Assembly (NCBI RefSeq): GCF_001483135.1
Contig: NZ_LNAL01000008.1
Coordinates: forward strand, 310,001-374,000
From: Solirubrum puertoriconensis
Lineage (GTDB): Bacteria > Bacteroidota > Bacteroidia > Cytophagales > Hymenobacteraceae
Direction: 5' to 3'
DNA: 64,000 bases
The position numbers were made by a program, and so were the translations under genes. The notes beneath the pieces are model-generated. The model did no database searches, was not told where the DNA came from, and was given only the letters and a program-made list of their open reading frames with translations. Below, one piece after another: positions 34,496-43,269 of the stretch; position 1 is the stretch's first letter; the number at the start of each line of letters is the position of its first letter.

Positions 34496-36718
34496 ATGAC
34501 CCACCGATTTAAGACCTTCGGCCTCGCGGCTGGCCTGCTATTGAGCAGCGCGCCCGTGGCCGTGCTGGTGCCCGTAGCACCAGCGGTGGCGCAGCAGCGC
34601 CAGTCCATCACCCTCGAGGATATCTGGGCCAAAGGCACCTTTGCCCCCAAGCAGGTGCAGGGCTTTAACTGGATGCGCGACGGCCGCTACTACTCCTCGC
34701 TCGACAAAGGCGAAGTAGTGCAGCACGACGTAACCACCGGCCAGGCCACGCAAACCCTCGTATCGGCCCAGCAACTGCGCCCGGCTGGCTCGCAGCAACC
34801 CATTGCCGTGGAGGGCTACGAGTTCAACGCCGACGAGCAGAAAATGCTCTTCAGCACCGATGTGGAGCCAATCTACCGCCGCTCCAGCAAGGCCAACTAC
34901 TACGTGTACGACCGCGCCGGCCAAAAGCTGGTGCCGCTAAGTGCCGGGGGCAAGCAAAGCTACGCTACCTTCTCGCCCGACGGTCGCCGCGTGGCCTTTA
35001 TGCGCAACAACAACCTGTTTGTGGTTGACTTGCAGACCATGCAGGAAACCCCCATCACCACCGATGGGCAAGTGAACAAGCTCATTCACGGCGGCGGTGA
35101 CTGGGTGTACGAAGAAGAATTTGAGGTGTCGAAGGCCTTCCAATGGTCGCCCGACTCCAAGCAGGTGGCCTTTATCAGCTTCGATGAAAGCCGCGTGCCC
35201 GAGTACAACATGCAGGAGTGGGGCCCGCTCTACCCGAAGGACTACCGCTACAAGTACCCCAAAGCCGGCGAGCCGAACTCGGCAGTAACCGTATCGGTGT
35301 ACGACGTAGCCGCTGGCCGCACGGCCAAAATGGACATCGGCCCGGAAACCGACCAGTACATTCCGCGCATCCTCTGGACGCAGACGCCCAACCTGCTGAG
35401 CATCCAGCGGATGAACCGCCTGCAGAACAAGCTTGAGATTCTGCACGCCGATGCCACCACGGGCAAAAGCTCGGTAGCTTGGACCGACACCGACAAGGCC
35501 TATGTGGAAGTAACCGACGATTTGCGCTACCTGAAAAACGGCAAGCAGTTCGTTATCAGCTCGGAGCGCAACGGCTACCGCCACCTCTACCTCTTCGACA
35601 TGAAGGGCAAACTGGTGAAGCAGCTAACCCAAGGCAGCTGGGATGTATCGGAGTTTTTGGGCGTTGACGAAGCCAAAGGCGCAGCCTACTACCTCTCGGC
35701 CGAGGCCTCGCCGTTCGAGCGTCACCTCTACCGCGTCGATCTGAAAGGCAAGGGCAAGCAGCGCCTAGGCGAAGCCGGCGGCGGCACCGACGTGGTGAAC
35801 ATGAGCCCCGACTTCCGCTACTACCTCAACTACCACACCGCCGCCAACGAGCCCGTAACTGTGAGCCTGCGCACCGCCCAGGACGGCAAAGCCGTAAAGG
35901 TGCTCGAAGACAACGCCGCCCTCAAGCAGCGCATGAAGGACTACGGCTTTGTGCCGCAGGAGTTTTTCTCGTTCAAGACATCGGAGGGTGTGCAGCTGAA
36001 CGGCACCACCATTAAGCCCGCCAACATGGAGGCCGGCAAAAAGTACCCGGTGCTGATGTTTCTGTACGGCGGCCCCGGCTCGCAAAAGGTGCTCGATAAG
36101 TGGAACAGCGTTGACTACTACACGTGGTTCCAGATGCTGGCGCAGCAAGGCTACGTGGTGGCCATCGTGGATAACCGCGGCACCGGTGGCCGCGGCGCGG
36201 CTTTCAAGAAGGCTACCTACGGCCAGTTGGGCAAGCTCGAAACCATCGACCAGGCCGAGGCAGCCAAGTACTTGGGCGCGCAGCCTTGGGCTGACAAAGC
36301 GCGCATCGGCATTTTTGGTTGGAGCTTCGGCGGCTACCTCTCGGCTTTGGCCGTTACCAAAAACGCCGATTTGTTTAAGGTGGGCATTTCGGTAGCGCCC
36401 GTAACCACCTGGCGTTACTACGACTCCATCTACACCGAGCGTTTCCTGAAAACGCCGCAGGAAAATCCCTCGGGCTACGACGATAATTCACCCGTACAGT
36501 TCGCTAATCAGTTGAAAGGCAAGTTGCTGCTGGTGCACGGCACCGGTGACGACAACGTGCATTTCCAGAACTCGGTGGCCTTCACCGACGCTCTGGTTAA
36601 GGCCAACAAAGACTTTCAGCAGCTGTACTACCCCAACCGCAACCACGGCATTTACGGGGGCAATACACGCCTGCATCTGTTCCGGCAGATGACAAATTTC
36701 CTGCAGCAGAACCTGTAA
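34496..36718 (+). CDS. S9 family peptidase (dipeptidyl peptidase IV-like)
   Basis: A 740-residue secreted serine peptidase that should remove N-terminal dipeptides, often after Pro or Ala. A signal peptide ends near VAPAVAQQ. Residues 40-490 form the beta-propeller DPPIV_N domain, with the DWVYEEEFEVSKAF double-Glu motif that binds the substrate amino terminus. The alpha/beta hydrolase domain has the nucleophile in GWSFGGY (Ser610), the acid in GTGDDNVHFQ (Asp685 or Asp686) and the His in NRNHGIYGG (His717). It is a single-gene unit; the long imperfect hairpin downstream should end it. Confidence 0.95.
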   Translation: MTHRFKTFGLAAGLLLSSAPVAVLVPVAPAVAQQRQSITLEDIWAKGTFAPKQVQGFNWMRDGRYYSSLDKGEVVQHDVTTGQATQTLVSAQQLRPAGSQQPIAVEGYEFNADEQKMLFSTDVEPIYRRSSKANYYVYDRAGQKLVPLSAGGKQSYATFSPDGRRVAFMRNNNLFVVDLQTMQETPITTDGQVNKLIHGGGDWVYEEEFEVSKAFQWSPDSKQVAFISFDESRVPEYNMQEWGPLYPKDYRYKYPKAGEPNSAVTVSVYDVAAGRTAKMDIGPETDQYIPRILWTQTPNLLSIQRMNRLQNKLEILHADATTGKSSVAWTDTDKAYVEVTDDLRYLKNGKQFVISSERNGYRHLYLFDMKGKLVKQLTQGSWDVSEFLGVDEAKGAAYYLSAEASPFERHLYRVDLKGKGKQRLGEAGGGTDVVNMSPDFRYYLNYHTAANEPVTVSLRTAQDGKAVKVLEDNAALKQRMKDYGFVPQEFFSFKTSEGVQLNGTTIKPANMEAGKKYPVLMFLYGGPGSQKVLDKWNSVDYYTWFQMLAQQGYVVAIVDNRGTGGRGAAFKKATYGQLGKLETIDQAEAAKYLGAQPWADKARIGIFGWSFGGYLSALAVTKNADLFKVGISVAPVTTWRYYDSIYTERFLKTPQENPSGYDDNSPVQFANQLKGKLLLVHGTGDDNVHFQNSVAFTDALVKANKDFQQLYYPNRNHGIYGGNTRLHLFRQMTNFLQQNL

Positions 36719-36736
36719 AAGGGTAATTTTTCCAAT

Positions 36737-36823
36737 AAAAAGTCCTTCTTTTGAGCTGAGCCCTAGGTAGCCAGTGCCTCGTGCACAGCTGCCAACCCGC
36801 TCGGCCAAGAGAAGGATTTTTTG
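36737..36823 (+). terminator. Long imperfect terminator hairpin after the peptidase gene
   Basis: The arms 36737-36753 and 36806-36823 pair over about 16 bases with two mismatches, and the second arm ends in a run of six T. The 52-base loop contains a CCTAGG site. Confidence 0.55.
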
Positions 36824-36887
36824 TTTTCAATAAGAAAAGCTGCTTCGGGCCGTTCCCCTTCAGGTGAATTTTGCGTACAACCCCGCC

Positions 36888-38360
36888 ATGCGTAAGCTTA
36901 CACTGAAAACGGCACTGATAGGAGTAACCCTTGGGGTTGGGGCATTAAGCAGCTGCCAGCGCGAGCCGGCCGCCATAGTTGAGGCCACAGCAGCGCAACA
37001 CGCCGATGGTGTAGCTCTCGACGATACCCTAGGTGCCGAAGCTATTGCAGAGCAACCCACGCAAGTAACTTGGCACCAACTGCGGCAAGCCACTAGCCGC
37101 AAAGCGCCACTGATCCGTTACGCCGCCGTTCGCCGCCCCGCCGCGCTCGATACGGCTGCTCCGCCACCCAGCGAAGCACGCCTATTCGACCTTACCCTAA
37201 AGCCCAGCGAGTTTTTCCGCATCGACCCCACGCAGCCTGCCGAAGTGCGCGGGCGCGAAGGCACCGTGGTGCGCATACCGGCCAACGCCTTGGTGGATGC
37301 GCGCCAGCAAACCCCCAAGGGCTCAGTGTGGGTTGAACTGAAGGAATGCTATTCGCTTACCGATTTGCTGCTCTCGAACTGCGTGAGCATGAGCGTGAGC
37401 GGCGATGCGCTGCAAGCCAGCGGCATGCTGCTGGTGCGCGCCACCACCGCCCGTGGGCAGCAATTACGCCTTGCCGAAGGCCGTGCCTTGCAGTTGATAG
37501 TACCTAGCGAGCAGCGGCACCCCGGTCTGCAGCTATACCACAGCTCGGGCCGCACGCCTAAACGCTGGGCTGCGGCACCCATTCCGGCCGATGAGGAGCA
37601 GGTGCTTAGCGAAGCCCAAACCATGCCCAGCTACGGCAGCGGCCCCGAGGCCCTGAGCCGCCTGGTGCGCTACCCGGCCACCGCCACCGAGCGCAAAACC
37701 GAAGGCTTTGTGTTTGCCTCATTTGTGGTGGATGAAGCCGGCCGCGTGCTTACCCCCAAAGTGCTGCGCGGCCTTGGTGATGGCTGCGACGAAGAAGCCT
37801 TGCGCGTGCTGCAGCAGTCGTCGGGGCATTGGTTGCCGGGCCGGCAAGGTAGCCAGGCCGTGAAGGTGAAGATGGTGGTGCCCATTCGGTTCTCGCTGAA
37901 CGATGCCGCTGTAGCCTCCGCCGAAAGCACCGCCGTGGCCGCGGCCCCAACTCCCAGCGAAACCCCAGTTGCATCTGCTGCGCCAGCCGAGCCCGCACCC
38001 GAACCCGGTTCGGCCTTTCGGAGTGGGCGCCTGGGTTGGCTTACCTGCCTGCGGCCCTGGCGCACCGCTACCCAAACCACCTCCTTCACGGTAGCGGCCG
38101 ATGTAGATGAACACACCACAGTGCGCTTGGTGTACCCCGATTCGCCGGTCATTCTGGAGGGCGAGCCGCAAGCCGATGGATACTCGTTTGCGCAAGTGCC
38201 GGCCCAGCAGCGGGCTGTACTGGTTGGCCTGCGCTACTTCAACGGCAGCCCCTATGTGGCCATGCGCGAAGTAGTACCCGGCAGTGGGCCCGTTGCACCG
38301 CTCGAGTTCAAGGAGAGTACCCTCGGCGACTTGGAGCAGCTGCTGGAGCGCCTGCGCTAA
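36888..38360 (+). CDS. Lipoprotein with a TonB C-terminal-like domain
   Basis: A 490-residue protein with a lipoprotein signal (LGVGALSSC, Cys23). Residues 115-240 contain FRIDPTQPAEVRGREGTVV and GSVWVELKECYSLTDLLLSN, a segment seen in Bacteroidota envelope proteins. Residues 250-335 look like a TonB_C domain (YPATATERKTEGFVFASFVV, EAGRVLTPKVLRGLGDGCDE, VKMVVPIRF). A Pro/Ala/Glu-rich linker and a C-terminal beta domain (about 390-490) follow. A TonB_C domain on a lipid anchor rather than on a transmembrane helix is unusual; it cannot couple to ExbB-ExbD in the standard way. The ATG giving MRKLTLKTAL was chosen over a GTG. Confidence 0.7.
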   Translation: MRKLTLKTALIGVTLGVGALSSCQREPAAIVEATAAQHADGVALDDTLGAEAIAEQPTQVTWHQLRQATSRKAPLIRYAAVRRPAALDTAAPPPSEARLFDLTLKPSEFFRIDPTQPAEVRGREGTVVRIPANALVDARQQTPKGSVWVELKECYSLTDLLLSNCVSMSVSGDALQASGMLLVRATTARGQQLRLAEGRALQLIVPSEQRHPGLQLYHSSGRTPKRWAAAPIPADEEQVLSEAQTMPSYGSGPEALSRLVRYPATATERKTEGFVFASFVVDEAGRVLTPKVLRGLGDGCDEEALRVLQQSSGHWLPGRQGSQAVKVKMVVPIRFSLNDAAVASAESTAVAAAPTPSETPVASAAPAEPAPEPGSAFRSGRLGWLTCLRPWRTATQTTSFTVAADVDEHTTVRLVYPDSPVILEGEPQADGYSFAQVPAQQRAVLVGLRYFNGSPYVAMREVVPGSGPVAPLEFKESTLGDLEQLLERLR

Positions 38361-38423
38361 CCTAGGATTGCAAAGAAGGAGAGTAGCCGCAATCAGATAA
38401 TTTGCAGGCTATTGTTCCTTTTC

Positions 38424-39752
38424 ATGCCCGTACCTCCCGCTTATTCTGCCGCTGCACAGCGGTGGCTGCTTATCGTTGTTTGGCTAGCCTTTGTTGCTGA
38501 GGCGCTGCTATTCACCTTTGGGCGCAACGCCCTGGGGCCTTATTGGAGCCCGGTATTGCTTAGCGTCTGTGGTTTATTGATGGCCGGAGCCGGGGCTGCA
38601 GTTGCTGCCGGCAGGCAGTTGAGTTGGCCAACATCAGGGCAACAAATGGGCTGGACAAAGGCCTTTGCCCTAGGCGCCGTTGTGCTTAGCATACTCCTGA
38701 CGGGGGGCGTGGTGGCCAAGCAAATTGCTTTATATCCGGTGACGGATTTGCTGCCGCATTCTGATATCGTGCCGGCTCTGCAGGTGTACACCTCGCGTTT
38801 TCTGACCGGGCAATCAGTGTACACAGAAATTACCTTGGCCGGGTACCGCTTCCTGCCCAATTACCCGCCCTTTCAATGGCTGCCATTTGTGCCGGCTGAG
38901 CTCCTGGGTATTGATTACCGCTGGTTTGCAATGGGTGCTTGGTGGGCAGGCTTGGCGTTGTACCAATGGCAGCTAGCGCGTTTGCGCCTGCGGTGGCCCG
39001 AGTGGTTGCTTAAAGCAGTACTGCCGTTGCTGGTGCTGCACTTTATGGTGCTTACCGAGCGTCAGGTAGTCGCCTTTACCGTCGAGAGCCTCATTTTCGG
39101 GTATTATGCGCTCTTGGCAGTAGCCCTATTGCAGCGTTCGGTGGCATTGCGGGCCTCCGCGTTGGTGCTCTGCGTTTTGTCGCGCTACTCCTTGGCGTTG
39201 TGGCTGCCGCTATACGCTTTGCTGCTGTGGCACGAGAATCCGCGGCAGGCTTGGCGCACGGTGCTGCTTGCGGTAGTGTTAGCGGTAGTAATCTTTGTGC
39301 CCTTCTTGTGGCACGACCCGACGATATTTTTCCGGGCACAGCTAGAGAACTACAACATAACTCTGGACGAGTGGCAGAACCATATTGAGGACACGCTGCA
39401 CGGCTGGCCCCGACACGTGTTTACGGGCGTAGGATTAGCGCCGTGGTGGTACCGAGGGGCCGAAGCTGCACCTAACAGCATCAGCCAGCTACAAATCGTG
39501 CACTTTACTGTGTGCGCTGCTGTGCCCTTGTTATTTGGCCTTTGGTGGTGGCCCCGTCGTGAGCGGCTCGACTCGCGCATTGTGGCGGTCCTCAGCCTCA
39601 AGGCCTATTTGGTGGTGTTCTACGCCTTTCTGATTGTGCCATACGTGTATCTGGCAGTGCTTAGCCTCGTATGGTCGTGGTTTGTGGTATTGGCTTTAAG
39701 TGTACCCAAAGCAAACCATGCGCGCTCCAGCATGGCTGAGTCGATTGGCTAA
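38424..39752 (+). CDS. Polytopic membrane protein, GT-C / DUF2029 (GT87)-like glycosyltransferase
   Basis: A 442-residue protein with about eleven hydrophobic helices. The first large loop has LPHSDIVPALQVYTSRFL and FLPNYPPFQWLPFVPA, like the Asp-bearing loop and YPP motif of GT87-type mannosyltransferases that use polyprenyl-phosphate sugars. The substrate is unknown. The ATG giving MPVPPAYSAAA was chosen over a TTG four codons earlier. Its stop is only 8 bases from the stop of the convergent ALDH gene. Confidence 0.7.
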   Translation: MPVPPAYSAAAQRWLLIVVWLAFVAEALLFTFGRNALGPYWSPVLLSVCGLLMAGAGAAVAAGRQLSWPTSGQQMGWTKAFALGAVVLSILLTGGVVAKQIALYPVTDLLPHSDIVPALQVYTSRFLTGQSVYTEITLAGYRFLPNYPPFQWLPFVPAELLGIDYRWFAMGAWWAGLALYQWQLARLRLRWPEWLLKAVLPLLVLHFMVLTERQVVAFTVESLIFGYYALLAVALLQRSVALRASALVLCVLSRYSLALWLPLYALLLWHENPRQAWRTVLLAVVLAVVIFVPFLWHDPTIFFRAQLENYNITLDEWQNHIEDTLHGWPRHVFTGVGLAPWWYRGAEAAPNSISQLQIVHFTVCAAVPLLFGLWWWPRRERLDSRIVAVLSLKAYLVVFYAFLIVPYVYLAVLSLVWSWFVVLALSVPKANHARSSMAESIG

Positions 39753-39760
39753 ACTCTGAG

Positions 39761-41203
39761 CTACAGCTTGATGGTGATGCTTTGGGGCTCGGTAAAGAAG
39801 CGCAACGCCTCCAAACCTCCTTCGCGCCCTACGCCCGAGTTCTTCATGCCGCCGAAGGGCGTGCGTAAGTCGCGGTGCAGCCAGGTGTTCACCCACACAA
39901 TGCCCGACTCCAGCGCGTGCGCCACGCGGTGCGCCCGCTGCAAGTCGCGCGTCCAGAGGGTGGCGGCCAGGCCGTACTCGGTGCCGTTGGCCCAGCGTAG
40001 GACTTCTTCCTCAGTGTCGAAGGGCGTGAGGGTTACCACAGGGCCAAATACCTCCTCTCGGTTTACGCGGCACTCCGGATCCAGGCCCTCGAACACCGTA
40101 GGCTGCAAGAAGTAGCCCTCGGCGCAGCGGCCGCCTAGGTGCACGCGCTGGCCGCCGGCCAGCAGGGTGCCGCCCTCCTGATGAGCCAGCTCGATATAAC
40201 TCAGGACTTTTTGCAGGTGCGGCTCGCTCACCAAGGCGCCTTGGCGGCTGCCCTCCTCCAGCGGGTCGCCGACGTTGAGCGTGGCTACTCGCTCCAGAAA
40301 TGCTGCCTTAAACCGTTCGTAGATGGAGCGCTCTACAAAAACGCGCGAGCCGCATAGGCAAATCTGACCTTGGTTGGCAAAGCTCGACTGCACGCTGGTG
40401 TTCACGGCAGCTTCAAAGTCGCAGTCCGCGAAGATGATGTTGGGGTTTTTGCCGCCCAGCTCCAACGACAGTTTTTTGAACATCGGCGCCGCCGTGCGGG
40501 CAATATGCTCGCCCGTTTTAGTGCCCCCGGTAAAGCTGATGGCTTTAATGTGCGGGTGCTCCACAATGGCCTGCCCCGCGCCGGGGCCGCTGCCGTGCAC
40601 AATGTTCAGCACGCCCGCCGGCAAGTCGGCCTCCTGGCACAACTCGCTCAGGAGGTACGCCGTCATGGGCGTTACTTCCGAGGGTTTGGCCACCACGCAG
40701 TTGCCAGCAGCCAGCGCCGGTGCAATTTTCCAGGTGAAGAGGTACAGCGGCAGGTTCCAGGGCGAAATGCAGCCTACCACACCTAGGGGGTGACGCACGG
40801 TATAGTTCAACGCCACACCATCCTGCATGTGCGTTTCGGAAGCAAAGTGCTGCGCTGCTGTGCCAAAGAACGCAAAGTTGCTGGCCGCCCTAGGTATATC
40901 AACGGTGCGGGCCAGCTTCAGCGGCTTGCCGTTGTCGATGCTTTCGGCGCGGGCTAGCCGCTCCAAGTCGCGCTCTATCAACTCGCTGATGCGCACCAGC
41001 AGCTTGCCCCGCTGCTCGGCGGGCATAGCGCGCCAAGCGGGCCAAGCCGCCTGAGCTGCTTCCACGGCCAACTGAATATCCTGCGCATCCGAATCGGGCA
41101 CTTGGCTGTATACTTGGCCCGTGGCGGGTTCGACGTTGGGCAAGTAGCGGCCGGCAGCCGGAGCTACCAATTGGCCGCCGATGTAGTTGCGGAGCTGAAG
41201 CAT
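39761..41203 (-). CDS. Aldehyde dehydrogenase, probably 2-aminomuconate/2-hydroxymuconate semialdehyde dehydrogenase
   Basis: A 480-residue NAD-dependent enzyme with GCISPWNLPLYLFTWKIAPA, SFTGGTKTGEHI, KLSLELGGKNPNIIF (catalytic Glu) and FANQGQICLCGSRVF (catalytic Cys282). These blocks, and the HPLGVVG and FGGMKNSGVGREGG regions, are those of ALDH8/AmnC-like semialdehyde dehydrogenases. Because kynurenine monooxygenase, kynureninase, 3-hydroxyanthranilate dioxygenase and ACMS decarboxylase are nearby, the likely reaction is oxidation of 2-aminomuconate semialdehyde. The ATG giving MLQLRNYIGG was chosen. It is separated from the SDR and dioxygenase by the glycosylation module. Confidence 0.88.
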   Translation of the reverse strand: MLQLRNYIGGQLVAPAAGRYLPNVEPATGQVYSQVPDSDAQDIQLAVEAAQAAWPAWRAMPAEQRGKLLVRISELIERDLERLARAESIDNGKPLKLARTVDIPRAASNFAFFGTAAQHFASETHMQDGVALNYTVRHPLGVVGCISPWNLPLYLFTWKIAPALAAGNCVVAKPSEVTPMTAYLLSELCQEADLPAGVLNIVHGSGPGAGQAIVEHPHIKAISFTGGTKTGEHIARTAAPMFKKLSLELGGKNPNIIFADCDFEAAVNTSVQSSFANQGQICLCGSRVFVERSIYERFKAAFLERVATLNVGDPLEEGSRQGALVSEPHLQKVLSYIELAHQEGGTLLAGGQRVHLGGRCAEGYFLQPTVFEGLDPECRVNREEVFGPVVTLTPFDTEEEVLRWANGTEYGLAATLWTRDLQRAHRVAHALESGIVWVNTWLHRDLRTPFGGMKNSGVGREGGLEALRFFTEPQSITIKL

Positions 41204-41303
41204 AAAGCAGGAAGTGGAACCAGCCAAAGCTACCAAAACTGCCCGGGGTTTTGGGTAGCCCTAGGTGCCCGCAGGCGTTTGCAACGCGCGCGGGCAATAA
41301 CAG

Positions 41304-41336
41304 CAACGCCCCGCTCCAGGCAGGGGCAGGGCGTTG
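41304..41336 (-). terminator. Hairpin at the end of the glycosylation operon
   Basis: CAACGCCC at 41304-41311 pairs with GGGCGTTG at 41329-41336, with further GC pairing inside. It lies just after the GT2 stop codon and before the ALDH start, so the ALDH is probably read from its own promoter. Confidence 0.65.
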
Positions 41337-41357
41337 GGCAGTACAGCAACTAATTTC

Positions 41358-42323
41358 TTACGAATGCGCTGGCAAGGGCAGCGCCTGCGGATTTAGCTCT
41401 ACCGGAATGTTGGTGTCGGAAATGATGTAGAGCGGGCGGCGGCGCACGTTGTTATTGAGGCGGGCCAGGTACTCGCCAATTACCCCTACGGCAATCAGCT
41501 GCACGCCACCCAGGAACAAAATGCTCACCATCAGCGAAGGCCAGCCGGGCTCGTAATTCTTGATAATGAAACGAGAATAAAGCGTGTAGAGCAACACCAG
41601 GAAGGCTATACCTGATACCGTAAAGCCCATGATGGTAGCAGCTTTCAGGGGCACATCCGAGAAGGCCGTAATGCCGTCAATAGCCAGCCGGAACATTTTC
41701 CGGTAGGTATAGCCGGTTTCGCCGCCGGCACGCTGGGCGCGGTCGTACTCGATGTACGATTGGCGGTAGCCAATCCAGGATATCTGGCCGCGCAGAAACT
41801 TATTCTGCTCGGGCATCAGCTTGAGCGCCTCTACCACCTTGCGCGAAATAATGCGGAAGTCGCCCGTATCAACCGGAATAGAAACGTTGGTGATATTGGC
41901 CAGAATGCGGTAGAACATTTTGGCCGTGAAGAGCTTCATGGCGCTTTCGCCCTCGCGCCGCCGCCGCTTGGCGTACACTACCTCATAGCCCTCGCGCATC
42001 TTCTGGTACAATTCCGGAATCAGCTCGGGCGGGTCTTGCAGGTCGGCATCGATGATAACCACTGCCTCGCCCTGCGACAAATCGAGCCCCGCCGTTACGG
42101 CAATTTGGTGGCCAAAATTGCGGCTGAAGTTGATGTAGCGCACATCGGCGTATTGCGCTGCCAACGCGTGTATCAGCTCCAGCGAACGGTCGCGCGAGCC
42201 ATCGTTGATGAAGATGTATTCGCAACGCAGCCCCATCGGGTCGATAACACCGCGTAGGCGCTGGTAGAGCGTCGGAATATTGGCTTCCTCGTTGTAGATG
42301 GGAATGATGATGGAAAGATCCAC
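41358..42323 (-). CDS. Polyprenyl-phosphate glycosyltransferase (GT2, GtrB/YkcC-like)
   Basis: A 321-residue GT2 enzyme: N-terminal LSIIIPIYNEEANIPTLYQ, then YIFINDGSRDRSLELI, VVIIDADLQDPPELI (DxD-type metal site) and a QxxRW-like VDTGDFRIISRKVVEAL region. Two C-terminal transmembrane helices (KAATIMGFTVSGIAFLVLL and SILFLGGVQLIAVGVIGEYL) place it at the inner membrane. Such proteins load a sugar on undecaprenyl phosphate for a GT-C partner. It lies 50 bases after the methyltransferase gene in the same operon; the large membrane protein upstream may be that partner (inference). Confidence 0.92.
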   Translation of the reverse strand: MDLSIIIPIYNEEANIPTLYQRLRGVIDPMGLRCEYIFINDGSRDRSLELIHALAAQYADVRYINFSRNFGHQIAVTAGLDLSQGEAVVIIDADLQDPPELIPELYQKMREGYEVVYAKRRRREGESAMKLFTAKMFYRILANITNVSIPVDTGDFRIISRKVVEALKLMPEQNKFLRGQISWIGYRQSYIEYDRAQRAGGETGYTYRKMFRLAIDGITAFSDVPLKAATIMGFTVSGIAFLVLLYTLYSRFIIKNYEPGWPSLMVSILFLGGVQLIAVGVIGEYLARLNNNVRRRPLYIISDTNIPVELNPQALPLPAHS

Positions 42324-42373
42324 AGCTGGCGGGTATGCGGGTGGTTAGGGTAGTGAAAGGTATCCGTTACGAA

Positions 42374-43144
42374 TCAGCTGCGCTGGCTAACCGATTTGTG
42401 CGCAATAGCAAAAACGCTCATCCCGACCGGAAAATTGAGCTTGCCTAGTAGCTTGTTCTCGAACCGTAGCAGGCTGAGTAACGCTTTATTTATGGACTTG
42501 GGAAGAGCTGTCAAGTCACCGTTGGCGTCGGCAGCTTCCGCAGCAGGTGCATTGGGCTGTAGCAACCTTTGCATACCGCGCACGAGAAGAGCGGGGGCAA
42601 ACAGCACCCCGTTCCAATACGAGCTTCGGCTTATTGAAAAGGCACCTTGGCGCAGAGCGGTAAGCAAGGTTTCGCGCGTGTAGCGGCGAAAGTGATGGTT
42701 AACTACATCGTGTTGGCTCCACAGCATCGAAAAAGCCGGTACAAACACAATCAGCCTTCCGCCCGGACGCAGCACCCGGTGCCACTCGCGCAAGGCTTGG
42801 GCTTCGTCTTCAATGTGTTCCAGTACATCGGATGCGATGATGATGTCAAAGCTCTCGTCGGCAAAGTCGAGCTTGGTAGCATCCATTGCAAAGCTATTGG
42901 GCAGCCCTCGGCGGTGCGCAAGCTCTATGGCGCGGGGGCTAATATCGATGCCGGTAATGTTGGAAAAACCACTCTCTCGCAGGCGCAGCAGCAACGGCCC
43001 ACCCGAGCAGCCAATCTCAAGCAGCGGAGCGGTGGGTGCCAAGCCAAGCTCTTGCACCAGCGCGAACACAAAATCGCGCCTTGCCTGAAACCACCAGTGC
43101 TGCTCTTCAAGCAGGTGGTATTGTGCTTCGTATCGAATGTCCAT
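42374..43144 (-). CDS. Class I SAM-dependent methyltransferase
   Basis: A 256-residue protein with HWWFQARRDFVFALV near the N-terminus, the SAM motif LLEIGCSGGPLLLRL, ITGIDISPRAIELA, FDIIIASDVLEHIEDE and EWHRVLRPGGRLIVFVPAF. The HWWF start and the RRYTRETL segment are common in methyltransferases that modify polyprenyl-linked glycans. The exact substrate is unknown. The ATG giving MDIRYEAQYH was chosen; the 27 residues before it are Arg/Pro-rich and unlike the family. It lies between the GT-C-like gene and the GtrB-like gene. Confidence 0.88.
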   Translation of the reverse strand: MDIRYEAQYHLLEEQHWWFQARRDFVFALVQELGLAPTAPLLEIGCSGGPLLLRLRESGFSNITGIDISPRAIELAHRRGLPNSFAMDATKLDFADESFDIIIASDVLEHIEDEAQALREWHRVLRPGGRLIVFVPAFSMLWSQHDVVNHHFRRYTRETLLTALRQGAFSISRSSYWNGVLFAPALLVRGMQRLLQPNAPAAEAADANGDLTALPKSINKALLSLLRFENKLLGKLNFPVGMSVFAIAHKSVSQRS

Positions 43145-43269
43145 ACGTGTTGACCTTCGTAAGTGATAAAGAACTGGTCGTCGGGCGGTAGCTGGGTTAG
43201 GTGCCGAATCGGCGCAAGTTGCCAAAGACCAAGTTTTGGGCAGGAGGTGGGTTTATCGGAGCGAAATTC

